This document shows, one piece after another, positions 1-6,363 of a DNA stretch of 7,988 nt. Each line of letters begins with the position of its first letter. Position 1 is the first letter of the stretch. The notes under the pieces are model-generated. The model saw only the letters and a program-made list of their open reading frames with translations, was not told the origin of the DNA and ran no database searches. The stretch spans positions 1 to 7,988 of the forward strand of contig JAZNOQ010000030.1 in assembly GCA_045589215.1 (NCBI GenBank). Reading direction: 5' to 3'. Position numbers and translations under genes: made by a program. This DNA comes from JAZNOQ01 sp045589215. Its GTDB lineage: Bacteria; Bacillota; Clostridia; Oscillospirales; CAG-272.

Positions 1-34
1 TGCCGGGTGCTCAAATCTAGACAAATAGCCAAAC

Positions 35-71
35 AAAAAAACCCCGGAGCCATTGCCCTGGTGGCTCTTTT
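35..71 (-). terminator. Probable terminator of the minus-strand operon
   Basis: A 6-base stem (GAGCCA at 47-52 pairing with TGGCTC at 62-67, loop of 9) is flanked by runs that serve both directions. Read on the minus strand it is followed by CGGGG and then seven T (41 to 35). Read on the plus strand it is followed directly by four T (68-71). It lies about 130 bases beyond the permease stop, with a palindromic repeat in between. The five bases between stem and T-run are longer than in a classic intrinsic terminator, so the call is moderate. Bases 1-34 show nothing I can assign. Confidence 0.45.
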
Positions 72-77
72 GAGCAG

Positions 78-173
78 CCCTCTCCGTCACGCGATGCGCG
101 CCACCTCCCCCACAGGGGGAGGCTGTAATATGGCTCCCCCCTCGGGGGAGCACCCGCGGAGCGGGTGAGAGGG
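78..173. repeat. Composite palindromic interspersed repeat of about 96 bases
   Basis: Outer arms CCCTCTC (78-84) and GAGAGGG (167-173) enclose stacked hairpins. CCTCCCCC/GGGGGAGG at 104-122 has an 8-base stem and a 3-base loop. GCTCCCCC/GGGGGAGC at 133-151 also has an 8-base stem and 3-base loop. CACCCGC/GCGGGTG at 151-167 has a 7-base stem and 3-base loop. A weaker short hairpin around 90-98 sits in the mirror position on the left. No open reading frame is associated, so this would be a non-autonomous, REP- or MITE-like element. The pattern resembles palindromic elements I recall in many copies in gut Clostridia genomes. One copy is visible here, so dispersal is an inference. Confidence 0.6.
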
Positions 174-200
174 TGAATCGTTAAAGCGTTTTATGACGGC

Positions 201-2486
201 TTATTCCCCCACCACGCCGATCGATGCGAGGAGATCCTTGTATTCCTCCTCGGTGAGGAAGAGCGTGACTGTTAAAAACGCCTGCTCGTTCAGTTCATCG
301 AGATTGCAAAGATTGGTCAATAAAAACACGGGGACCGTGTCTGCCTTCGGCTTTGAACTGCTTTCAAGGAGCGCCGAGATCTTTTCGTAGAAAGGAGTGA
401 AATCCGCACCCTCCTTCGTGACACCGAGCGTGTATTCGTGGTCGCCGTGTGCGGCGAAGCGGATCGTTCCTTCCTTGAAGGAGATGTGACCGCCTGCGAG
501 ATCGCGGAAGATCGCCGACGAGACCTCGATCGGTGTATGCTCTCCCCGATGCGAGGAGAGCCTCGAAATGCCGTAGGTCTTGTAGAGGTAATCGGATTGA
601 TAGAGACAGGTCGAATACTCCTCAGCAAGCTTAGTGAAAGCATAGGAGATCGTCTTTTGCATTTTATCCGGAACTGTGTAATAGGACGAGTAGCTGTTTC
701 CCTTGTGATTTCCGTTTATCGTGATGCGGCAGGTGAAGGGCATATAGTGATCGCCGCCGTAGACGAAGTCGGGGAGATCGGACCGATCGGGCTTTTCTTC
801 GGGGACATAATATCCGCGCTTGAATGCGAGCTTTTCCTCTACGGTGAGCGCGTCGTATTCACTCTTCAGAATTTCGTAGAATTCTTCAAGGCGCTTCGTA
901 TTACCTGAAAAATAGAGTGAGTCGTAAAATTCCACGCCCTCGGGCGAGAAATGCAAGCCGCGGATGCTTTCAAGCGGAGGGAAGGCGAGGAAGCTATCAA
1001 CATATTCTCGGCTTTCCTCAAGATAGCTTTCAAGAAGAGCCTCGTTGTCCTCGGTGAAATACAGCCCACGCTTTACGGTCATGCCGTTCGTTTTGCGGAT
1101 GGTGACCGTGCGGTAATTCACCTTGCCGATGTAATTGTACCCTCTGTTGTAGTTTCGGGTGTAGTCGACGGCATAGGCTACAAGCTCGATCACGCGCTCG
1201 TCCTCGGTCGGTACGACCGCACTGTTCAGGGATTCAAAGCTTGTCGTATGGCTCGGTGTGATCGAGACCGACTCGATCTTTTCTGCGGGGATATCCGCGT
1301 GTACGGCAGCTCCGAAGATCGCGAAGGACAGCACGAATACGGCGGCACCTCCCGCGACCGCGCCGAGCCACGGCGTTGCACGGATCAGATTTTTCGCCCG
1401 CTTTGTTGTGATCAGCTCGTAGAGATAGAACACGAGGAGTGTAACGACGAAGAGAACGAGTGCAACGTCGAAATCGATCTCATCGATCATGATCATCGTT
1501 GTCAGAAGAAGCGCGAAGGGCAGAGTAAAGAGACAGCGGAAGACCGATTGCAGTATTCGAGACGGTGCGCTCCGCTCTGCCATTTCCGAGGGGCGGAGCT
1601 TATAGAAGAGTCCTGCCGCGGCAAATACCAAAAGGGTAACAATGACCGTATAGGGGACGAGCTTTCCGTAGGACGGGATGCCCGCCATATACGTGTTGCT
1701 TTGGACGAACATACGGAAGGGCAGATACCAATTGATCGACAGGAAGGGAAAAAAGCCTGGCTGTACGATCGTAAAGGTGCTGACCGCGTAGGAAAAGAGT
1801 GCAAGCACGATGCGGGTGATCGACGCAAACAGCCCGAACAGAAGGACCGTAGTCGACGGCGTGCCCGTGAGAGAAAGGGAGAGCATCATAAAGGACGAGA
1901 GGAACGCCGCAGAAAGGATCGAGATGCCGACAATGGAGAACAAATTCCCGATCGAAAAGGTCGTAAAGGGGCAGGCGGCGTAGAGTAGCCCTGACAGGAG
2001 TGCCGAGAGGATCGCGATCGCCGCGACCGAAGCGAGTGCCGCCGTAGAAAAGCTCACGAACACGCAGGTGCGCGTGTAGGGAATTGCGTGGAAGAAGTCC
2101 GATTGCTTCCTCTTATGTAAGAACGAAAAAAGCACAAAGAAGAAGAAGGGCGCGATGAAGGGAAGTCCGTATAGGGGCAGACATAGGAGAAAGCCCTCTA
2201 TCTTGTCGGGCACGATCTCTTGCTCGACGAATTCGAGCTCTACATCCATAACGCTTCCCTCGTCGTCGTAAACGGGGACGTCGACCCAACAGCTCTCGTT
2301 ATAGCGGTCTGCATAATTTACCCAGGAGATGATGGGAATGAGAAGAGAGACGGTCAAAGCGAGGATCGCGATTCCGAGCAGAATGACCTTCAGACGCTTG
2401 ATCCCCTCGAAAAAGAGACGGGCATTGAAGCATTTTGACGCAAAAACGGTCGACTTTACGGCTCTTTGCTTTTCGGTTTTTCTCAT
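201..2486 (-). CDS. ABC transporter permease with a large C-terminal extracytoplasmic domain
   Basis: This is the 761-residue membrane subunit of an ABC transporter, presumably working with the ATPase encoded just upstream. Hydrophobic segments lie near residues 33-53, 98-123, 141-170, 180-206, 211-237, 277-295, 316-333, 340-358 and 373-396. The cytoplasmic-loop motif HKRKQSDFFHAIPYTR (124-139 region) is typical of Firmicute exporter permeases of this type (KR-x-x-D-x-[YF]-H-[AS]-[LI]-P). Residues from about 398 to 761 contain no membrane segment and should form one long soluble domain, probably outside the cell; I do not recognise its fold. The start at 2486 has AAGGAGG about 11 bases upstream and follows the ATPase stop by 15 bases, so it is the last gene of the operon. 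Substrate is unknown; YtrA control suggests cell-envelope stress or antibiotic-related export. Confidence 0.85.
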   Translation of the reverse strand: MRKTEKQRAVKSTVFASKCFNARLFFEGIKRLKVILLGIAILALTVSLLIPIISWVNYADRYNESCWVDVPVYDDEGSVMDVELEFVEQEIVPDKIEGFLLCLPLYGLPFIAPFFFFVLFSFLHKRKQSDFFHAIPYTRTCVFVSFSTAALASVAAIAILSALLSGLLYAACPFTTFSIGNLFSIVGISILSAAFLSSFMMLSLSLTGTPSTTVLLFGLFASITRIVLALFSYAVSTFTIVQPGFFPFLSINWYLPFRMFVQSNTYMAGIPSYGKLVPYTVIVTLLVFAAAGLFYKLRPSEMAERSAPSRILQSVFRCLFTLPFALLLTTMIMIDEIDFDVALVLFVVTLLVFYLYELITTKRAKNLIRATPWLGAVAGGAAVFVLSFAIFGAAVHADIPAEKIESVSITPSHTTSFESLNSAVVPTEDERVIELVAYAVDYTRNYNRGYNYIGKVNYRTVTIRKTNGMTVKRGLYFTEDNEALLESYLEESREYVDSFLAFPPLESIRGLHFSPEGVEFYDSLYFSGNTKRLEEFYEILKSEYDALTVEEKLAFKRGYYVPEEKPDRSDLPDFVYGGDHYMPFTCRITINGNHKGNSYSSYYTVPDKMQKTISYAFTKLAEEYSTCLYQSDYLYKTYGISRLSSHRGEHTPIEVSSAIFRDLAGGHISFKEGTIRFAAHGDHEYTLGVTKEGADFTPFYEKISALLESSSKPKADTVPVFLLTNLCNLDELNEQAFLTVTLFLTEEEYKDLLASIGVVGE

Positions 2487-2501
2487 AAATCAAGCACCTC
2501 C

Positions 2502-3419
2502 TTACATCAGAACGTCTTTAAAGGCGTATCCGAGCGCCTCCATTTCGTAAATGAACACCTCTTCGAGGTTGAGCGGTAAGAGATCAAGAAGCAGGGGATC
2601 CATCGCGCGGATCCTCTCAGCGGTCTCGTCGCGGTCGCCTCTCACGATCAAAGAGCAAACGCTGCCCATCTGCTGATAGGAGAGAATGTCAAATCCGACG
2701 AATTTCTCGCGTGAGAAGGGCTCTGCGAACGCAGTCTGCACCTTGAAGAGCGAGGTCTTGAGATTTTGGATGTCCGACTCAAAGACGATGCCGCCCTTAT
2801 GGAGCAGAGCGAGCTGATCGCAGGTGTCCTCCAACTCGCGGAGTGAGTGCGATGTGATGATCGTTGTGGTCTTATGCTCGAGAACGTCCGAGTAGATCAC
2901 CTGCTTTACGAGATTGCGCATCACGGGATCGAGCCCGTCGAAGGTCTCGTCGAAGAAGAGATACTGCGGCATCGTCGAAAGACCGAGGATGGTCGCCGCC
3001 TGACGGCGCATACCCTTTGAGAAGGTGTTCATATTCGCCTTTTCATCGAGCCTAAAGGTCTCGGTGAGGTGATAGAAGCGCTCATAGCTGAACTTCGGGT
3101 AGATCGCCTTATAAAAGCGCGCCATTTCAATCATCGAGGACTGCGGGAGAAAATAGAGATCGTCGGGAACGTAGAAGATCTTGCTTTTCGCCTCGGGATT
3201 TTCGTACACGGGCAGGCCGTCGATCGTGATCACGCCGCTGTCGGGGCGGTAAACACCCGAGATCAGACGCAGAAAGGTCGATTTGCCCGCGCCGTTCGAG
3301 CCGACAAGCCCGTAGATGCATCCGCTCGGGATCTCGCACGAAAGCTCGTTCAGGGCAACGAACGGCTGCTTCATATCCGCCGTGCGGAAGGATAGTGTCA
3401 CGTTTTCAGCACAGATCAT
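2502..3419 (-). CDS. ABC transporter ATP-binding protein (YtrB-like exporter ATPase)
   Basis: This 305-residue cytoplasmic ATPase should drive the neighbouring permease. Visible motifs, in order: Walker A GSNGAGKST (40-48), a Q-loop region where FYVPDD (82-87) carries no glutamine, a divergent signature FSKGMRRQ (133-140) instead of LSGGQ, Walker B YLFFDET (153-159) with catalytic Glu158, D-loop GLD (162-164) and switch His191 in TSHS. All catalytic residues are present, so it should be active. Residues from about 225 to the end form a C-terminal extension rather than part of the core nucleotide-binding domain. Its ATG overlaps the stop of the regulator gene (ATGA) and is preceded by AAAGGAGG, implying translational coupling. 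It fits the GntR-ATPase-permease layout of YtrA-type loci; one permease gene follows, so the transporter probably uses it as a homodimer. Confidence 0.92.
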   Translation of the reverse strand: MICAENVTLSFRTADMKQPFVALNELSCEIPSGCIYGLVGSNGAGKSTFLRLISGVYRPDSGVITIDGLPVYENPEAKSKIFYVPDDLYFLPQSSMIEMARFYKAIYPKFSYERFYHLTETFRLDEKANMNTFSKGMRRQAATILGLSTMPQYLFFDETFDGLDPVMRNLVKQVIYSDVLEHKTTTIITSHSLRELEDTCDQLALLHKGGIVFESDIQNLKTSLFKVQTAFAEPFSREKFVGFDILSYQQMGSVCSLIVRGDRDETAERIRAMDPLLLDLLPLNLEEVFIYEMEALGYAFKDVLM

Positions 3420-3817
3420 TTCTTTACCTCCTTTTCGGGGCGAGATGTCTCGTCCTTTTGGTAGACCGACGCGACCGCGCCGAGGATTTCGTTTTCTTCA
3501 ATGCCCGCGATGCGAAGCTCCGAAACAAGCTCCGAAAGACGGGCAAGCTTTTTCCGCGCCTCCGCAGAGAGCAGGGCTTTTGCGTCATAAGAAACGTAAC
3601 AGCCGCTTCCGGGAGAGGGGGAGATCACACCGCGCCGCGTCAGCTCGGCGTAGGATTTCTGAATGGTGTTCGGATTGATCCCGAGAGAGACCGATAGCTC
3701 GCGCACCGAGGGAAGGAGCGAGCCCAAGGGGTAGATCCCGAGCAGGATATTCCGCTCGATGCCGTCGATGATCTGCTCATAGATCGGCTTTTGTGACAGC
3801 TTGTCGATCAGTAACAT
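3416..3817 (-). CDS. GntR-family repressor, YtrA subfamily
   Basis: This 133-residue DNA-binding regulator has an N-terminal winged helix-turn-helix (about 10-76): PIYEQIIDGIERNILLG, then the recognition region PSVRELSVSLGINPNTIQKSY (about 36-56), and a wing near GVISPSPGSGCYV (63-75). Only about 55 residues follow, a short helical, charged tail. That size excludes the FadR, HutC and MocR subfamilies and matches YtrA, where the short tail dimerises. The neighbouring ABC ATPase and permease are the usual partners. AAAGGAG lies just upstream of ATG 3817, and the gap from the glycosyltransferase stop is 13 bases. The operon promoter carries an inverted repeat matching the YtrA operator, so negative autoregulation is likely. 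The inducer cannot be read from sequence; B. subtilis YtrA responds to cell-wall-active antibiotics. Confidence 0.93.
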   Translation of the reverse strand: MLLIDKLSQKPIYEQIIDGIERNILLGIYPLGSLLPSVRELSVSLGINPNTIQKSYAELTRRGVISPSPGSGCYVSYDAKALLSAEARKKLARLSELVSELRIAGIEENEILGAVASVYQKDETSRPEKEVKK

Positions 3818-3830
3818 AGTCGCTCCTTTC

Positions 3831-5099
3831 TTATCTTTTTTTTGCTTTTTGCTGCTTCAGCTCGTCGACCGAAACTGCGATCTTGTGTTCGATCGGCTTC
3901 CATTCGACCTTCGAAAAGAGGGCAGATGACGAGATCGGGATATAAGTCGCGATGAAGAGGGGGGTGGTGAAGACCGAGAGGATCTTCTTTGCGGCGCTTG
4001 CGCGGATGCGCTTCCATTCGAGGATGACCGTACAGAGGGAGACGAGGAAGAAGAGGGCATAGGCGGTGAGAGCGGTCGTGAGAAGCCCGAGTAGGATCGG
4101 CAAAACGGATGCGGGGGAGACGAATGCCGCAACGAGGGCGGAGACGAGGTTGACCGCGATCGTGACGAGCGAGATGATGAAGGCGGGGGAGAGGCTCATG
4201 ATGAGGTCAAAGCAGGAGAAATTGCCGTGCAGGATCGCCTTCGTCATTTTCCCGCCGTGCCGTGCGAGCACCTGAAGATACCCCTTCGCCCATCTCTTGC
4301 GTTGCCGCCAGGACTGCGAGAATTTCACGGGCTGTTCGTCGTAAAAAACGGCATCGTGGCAGTAGGCGATCCTTTCGCCCATCAGCATTCGCTCTGCCGT
4401 GAATTCGGTGTCCTCGGTCATAGAGAAGTGCTTCCAGCCGCCCTGCTCTCGGATGACCTCACTACTAACGAGGAAGCCCGTTCCCGCAACCACGCAGGAC
4501 GTGCCGAGGAGGAAACGCACGCTGTTGAGGTGGCGCGCCTCGCGAAGAAACCAAAGCGAGTAGCCCGAGGAGATCCAATTGTCGCCGTAGTTCTTCGAGT
4601 TTCGGTAGCTCGTGACGACGCGGTGTCCTGCGGCGAACGCCTTGTTCATTTCGGAGACGTAATTCTCTTCGAGCAGATTGTCCGCGTCGATCACGAAGTA
4701 GCCGTCATAGTAGCAGTCTCCTTTTTCTTCCTTCAATCGATCGAATACGAATTTCAGGGCGTATCCCTTGCCGACGTTAGCGGTATCGTTCCGCTTGTAG
4801 ACGGTCGCGCCGTGTCTTTCCGCGACCTCTGCGGTGTCGTCGGTGCAGTTATCTGCGATCACGAACGTGTCGATAAGCTCTGCCGGATAATCCTGTGCGC
4901 GGATGCTGTCAAGGAGCTGACCGATGACGGCTCTTTCATTCCGTGCCGAGATGAGGATCGCATAGCGGTATCGCTGATCGGTCTCGGGGAAGCGCTTCGG
5001 TTTTCTCACGCAGGCGATGATCATATATACGTATTGATATAAATAGCAGAGCGAAAATAGAAGTCCGATCACAAAATTGAATATATTAAGCCATTCCAT
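3831..5099 (-). CDS. Membrane-bound family 2 glycosyltransferase
   Basis: This 422-residue GT2 enzyme should transfer a sugar from a nucleotide donor on the cytoplasmic face of the membrane. One N-terminal membrane segment (about 5-30) is followed by a GT-A catalytic domain: SARNE (51-55), DNCTDDT (83-89), the metal-binding DADN (138-141), TED (228-230, the likely catalytic base region) and QRKRW (266-270, QxxRW). Several membrane segments follow (about 297-328, 331-358 and 375-395), with a basic tail. The D, DxD, TED, QxxRW set is that of processive beta-glycosyltransferases such as cellulose, hyaluronan and poly-GlcNAc synthases, but the sugar and product are not predictable. I chose ATG 5099, with AAAGGAG five bases upstream, over an in-frame ATG at 5174, because the longer version would translate through the operator and begin at the promoter. 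It is the first gene of the YtrA-controlled operon. Confidence 0.9.
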   Translation of the reverse strand: MEWLNIFNFVIGLLFSLCYLYQYVYMIIACVRKPKRFPETDQRYRYAILISARNERAVIGQLLDSIRAQDYPAELIDTFVIADNCTDDTAEVAERHGATVYKRNDTANVGKGYALKFVFDRLKEEKGDCYYDGYFVIDADNLLEENYVSEMNKAFAAGHRVVTSYRNSKNYGDNWISSGYSLWFLREARHLNSVRFLLGTSCVVAGTGFLVSSEVIREQGGWKHFSMTEDTEFTAERMLMGERIAYCHDAVFYDEQPVKFSQSWRQRKRWAKGYLQVLARHGGKMTKAILHGNFSCFDLIMSLSPAFIISLVTIAVNLVSALVAAFVSPASVLPILLGLLTTALTAYALFFLVSLCTVILEWKRIRASAAKKILSVFTTPLFIATYIPISSSALFSKVEWKPIEHKIAVSVDELKQQKAKKR

Positions 5100-5104
5100 A
5101 CGAA

Positions 5105-5111
5105 CTCCTTT
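5105..5111 (-). promoter_or_regulatory. Ribosome binding site deciding the glycosyltransferase start
   Basis: AAAGGAG on the minus strand, five bases before ATG 5099. It supports this start over the in-frame ATG at 5174, which lies upstream of the likely transcription start. Confidence 0.85.
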
Positions 5112-5136
5112 CCGATGGTTTCCTTTTTTGTATAAA

Positions 5137-5161
5137 AGTGTACTATGTGTAGTAGTACACT
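5137..5161. promoter_or_regulatory. YtrA-type operator (perfect inverted repeat)
   Basis: AGTGTACTA (5137-5145) and TAGTACACT (5153-5161) are perfect 9-base reverse complements separated by 7 bases. Counted from the ends, the site is AGTGTA-N13-TACACT, the operator I recall for B. subtilis YtrA, including the 13-base spacing. It begins three bases downstream of the -10 box of the minus-strand promoter and covers roughly +1 to +25, where a bound repressor would block initiation or early elongation. The gene for a YtrA-family regulator is second in the operon controlled by this promoter. Confidence 0.88.
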
Positions 5162-5164
5162 TGC

Positions 5165-5193
5165 AGTATAACATAAGAAATCCGATCTGTCAA
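5165..5193 (-). promoter_or_regulatory. Strong sigma-A promoter of the glycosyltransferase-regulator-ABC operon
   Basis: On the minus strand, TTGACA (5193-5188) is followed by a 17-base spacer and TATACT (5170-5165). A TG one base before the -10 gives an extended -10 element. The bases upstream of the -35 (about 5200-5222) are rich in A and T, like an UP element. Transcription should start near 5158, inside the operator, leaving an untranslated leader of about 60 bases before ATG 5099. Confidence 0.88.
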
Positions 5194-5211
5194 GGGAAAA
5201 TCGGATTTTTT
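5178..5211 (+). terminator. Terminator-like hairpin interleaved with the divergent promoter
   Basis: AAATCCGAT (5178-5186) and ATCGGATTT (5200-5208) form a perfect 9-base stem with a 13-base loop; the T-run 5206-5211 completes an intrinsic-terminator shape for transcripts moving right. No gene on the plus strand ends just upstream. The left arm lies in the -10/-35 spacer of the minus-strand promoter, the loop contains its -35 box, and the right arm lies upstream of the -35. It could stop antisense transcripts before spoIIIAA or be a protein binding site; the shape is clear, the function is not. Confidence 0.5.
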
Positions 5212-5267
5212 CAAAAAAAATTCCCGCTTGTGAGAAATACGATTTCCCTCGAAGGCAGAGTGAGGCG

Positions 5268-5296
5268 TTCTATTCGGACAGGCATCCGCATAGACT
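5268..5296 (+). promoter_or_regulatory. Candidate sigma-E promoter for spoIIIA
   Basis: TTCTATT (5268-5274), a 14-base spacer and CATAGACT (5289-5296) match the sigma-E pattern KMATATT-N14-CATACAHT at about 5 of 7 and 6 of 8 positions. spoIIIA is a classic sigma-E operon in the mother cell, which raises the prior. The predicted start near 5303 would leave a leader of only about 17 bases, with the ribosome binding site at the extreme 5' end, so a weaker promoter further upstream remains possible. Confidence 0.45.
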
Positions 5297-5319
5297 TTCC
5301 TTGAAAGGGGGACGAGCCG

Positions 5320-6363
5320 ATGCAGTCAATTATTTATCCGTACACAGAGAAAGAGAATGCCGCACTTCATACCGATCGGGAAACGGAAGCCGAGACACCG
5401 GTAAAAATACGGAAGGGGACGGCGGACAAAGCAAACCGAGCAAGCGCGGGATCTTACCGCGCGCTGTACCCCGAGTTTCTCGGACGAATGCTCCCGAGCC
5501 GAGTCGTGAAAGCGATCAAGGAGGCGCTTCTCCGTGAGGGCTTTTCTGCGATCGAGGAGATCCGCCTGCGGCGCGATACGGTCTCCTCCCTCACGACCGA
5601 CAGGGGAACGGTCGTTCTTCCCGTCGTTCTCGGCGGCAGGGAAATGGACGAGACGCTTACGCGCATTTCGGGCGGCTCCTTATATTCGTACAGCGAAACG
5701 ATCGGGGAGGGATACATGATCCTCGGGGAGGGTGTTCGCGTTGGGATCTGCGGCCGCGCCGCGATCGAGGGCGGCAAGGTGATCGGGGTCTACGATCCGT
5801 CTGCGCTGTCCTTTCGAATCCCGGGAGACGTGGCGATCGATTGTTCTCCCGTCGTCTCACTTCTTGAAAGGGAATCGGGGAGTGGACGTGGAATTTTGAT
5901 ATATGCGCCCCCGGGGGTTGGAAAGACCACGCTTCTCCGCGCGGTCATCCGCCGCGTGTCGGGCGGAAGGGATCCGAGGCGCGTGGCTGTTGTGGACAGC
6001 CGAGGAGAACTGACCTTGCCTCGCGGAGGCAGTGGGGAAAATCGCTACACGGTCGACCTTTTGTCGGGCTATCCGCGCCCCCTCGGGATCGAGATCGCCG
6101 TCCGCACGCTGAACGCCGAACTGGTCGTTTGCGATGAGATCGGTGGCGTAGACGAGGCACGCGCGGTGCTTGCGGTACAAAACTGCGGCGTTCCGCTCCT
6201 TGCGACGGCGCACGGCATCGATATTGCGGGATTACTTCGCCGCCCCGGGATCGGGATGATGCACGACGCGGGGATATTCGCACACTACGTGGGGATCAGC
6301 CGCGCGAAAAACGGATTTCTGTATAACACCGTCCGGTGGGAGGATGCCCATGGCGGTGTATAA
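5320..6363 (+). CDS. spoIIIAA: Stage III sporulation protein AA, ATPase
   Basis: SpoIIIAA is the cytoplasmic mother-cell ATPase of the SpoIIIA-SpoIIQ channel, related to secretion ATPases of the type II/IV and pilus families. The 347-residue product shows Walker A APPGVGKTT (196-204), the conserved VDSRGEL stretch (225-231), Walker B ELVVCDEIG (267-275) with Asp272 and Glu273, and the C-terminal LLATAHG (293-299). The conserved N-terminal part begins near residue 46 (YRALYPEFLGRMLPSRV, then EEIRLR at 79-84). The preceding 45 residues are a hydrophilic, low-complexity-looking extension; the B. subtilis protein has about 307 residues. The start has AAAGGGGG nine bases upstream. The stop overlaps the beginning of spoIIIAB, consistent with translational coupling. 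Confidence 0.96.
   Translation: MQSIIYPYTEKENAALHTDRETEAETPVKIRKGTADKANRASAGSYRALYPEFLGRMLPSRVVKAIKEALLREGFSAIEEIRLRRDTVSSLTTDRGTVVLPVVLGGREMDETLTRISGGSLYSYSETIGEGYMILGEGVRVGICGRAAIEGGKVIGVYDPSALSFRIPGDVAIDCSPVVSLLERESGSGRGILIYAPPGVGKTTLLRAVIRRVSGGRDPRRVAVVDSRGELTLPRGGSGENRYTVDLLSGYPRPLGIEIAVRTLNAELVVCDEIGGVDEARAVLAVQNCGVPLLATAHGIDIAGLLRRPGIGMMHDAGIFAHYVGISRAKNGFLYNTVRWEDAHGGV
6338..6343 (+). promoter_or_regulatory. Ribosome binding site deciding the spoIIIAB start
   Basis: GGGAGG lies six bases before ATG 6350 but directly abuts the in-frame ATG at 6344, leaving no room for ribosome spacing there. This favours 6350 as the start. Confidence 0.7.

Noticed and set aside
104..167. Possible CRISPR-like repeat array
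   Set aside because: The repeated GGGGGAG/CTCCCCC blocks are inverted hairpin arms within one palindrome, not direct repeats separated by unique spacers of constant length.
951..1988. A 345-codon open frame on the plus strand, antisense to the permease gene
   Set aside because: It is rich in Arg, Asp, Glu and Gly with no membrane or domain signature, as expected from the reverse complement of a hydrophobic G+C-rich gene. The opposite strand encodes an obvious membrane protein with a good ribosome binding site.
4227..5042. A 271-codon open frame on the plus strand, antisense to the glycosyltransferase gene
   Set aside because: The minus strand carries all GT2 motifs in order. The antisense product resembles no family and has no convincing start signal.
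5100..5174. Longer glycosyltransferase start at ATG 5174
   Set aside because: It lies upstream of the predicted transcription start, and the added 25 residues would be encoded by the -10 region, operator and leader. ATG 5099 has a strong ribosome binding site.
5301..5537. A 78-codon plus-strand frame beginning at a TTG before spoIIIAA
   Set aside because: It overlaps spoIIIAA in another frame and its start lies on the spoIIIAA ribosome binding site; the product is low-complexity with no recognisable features.
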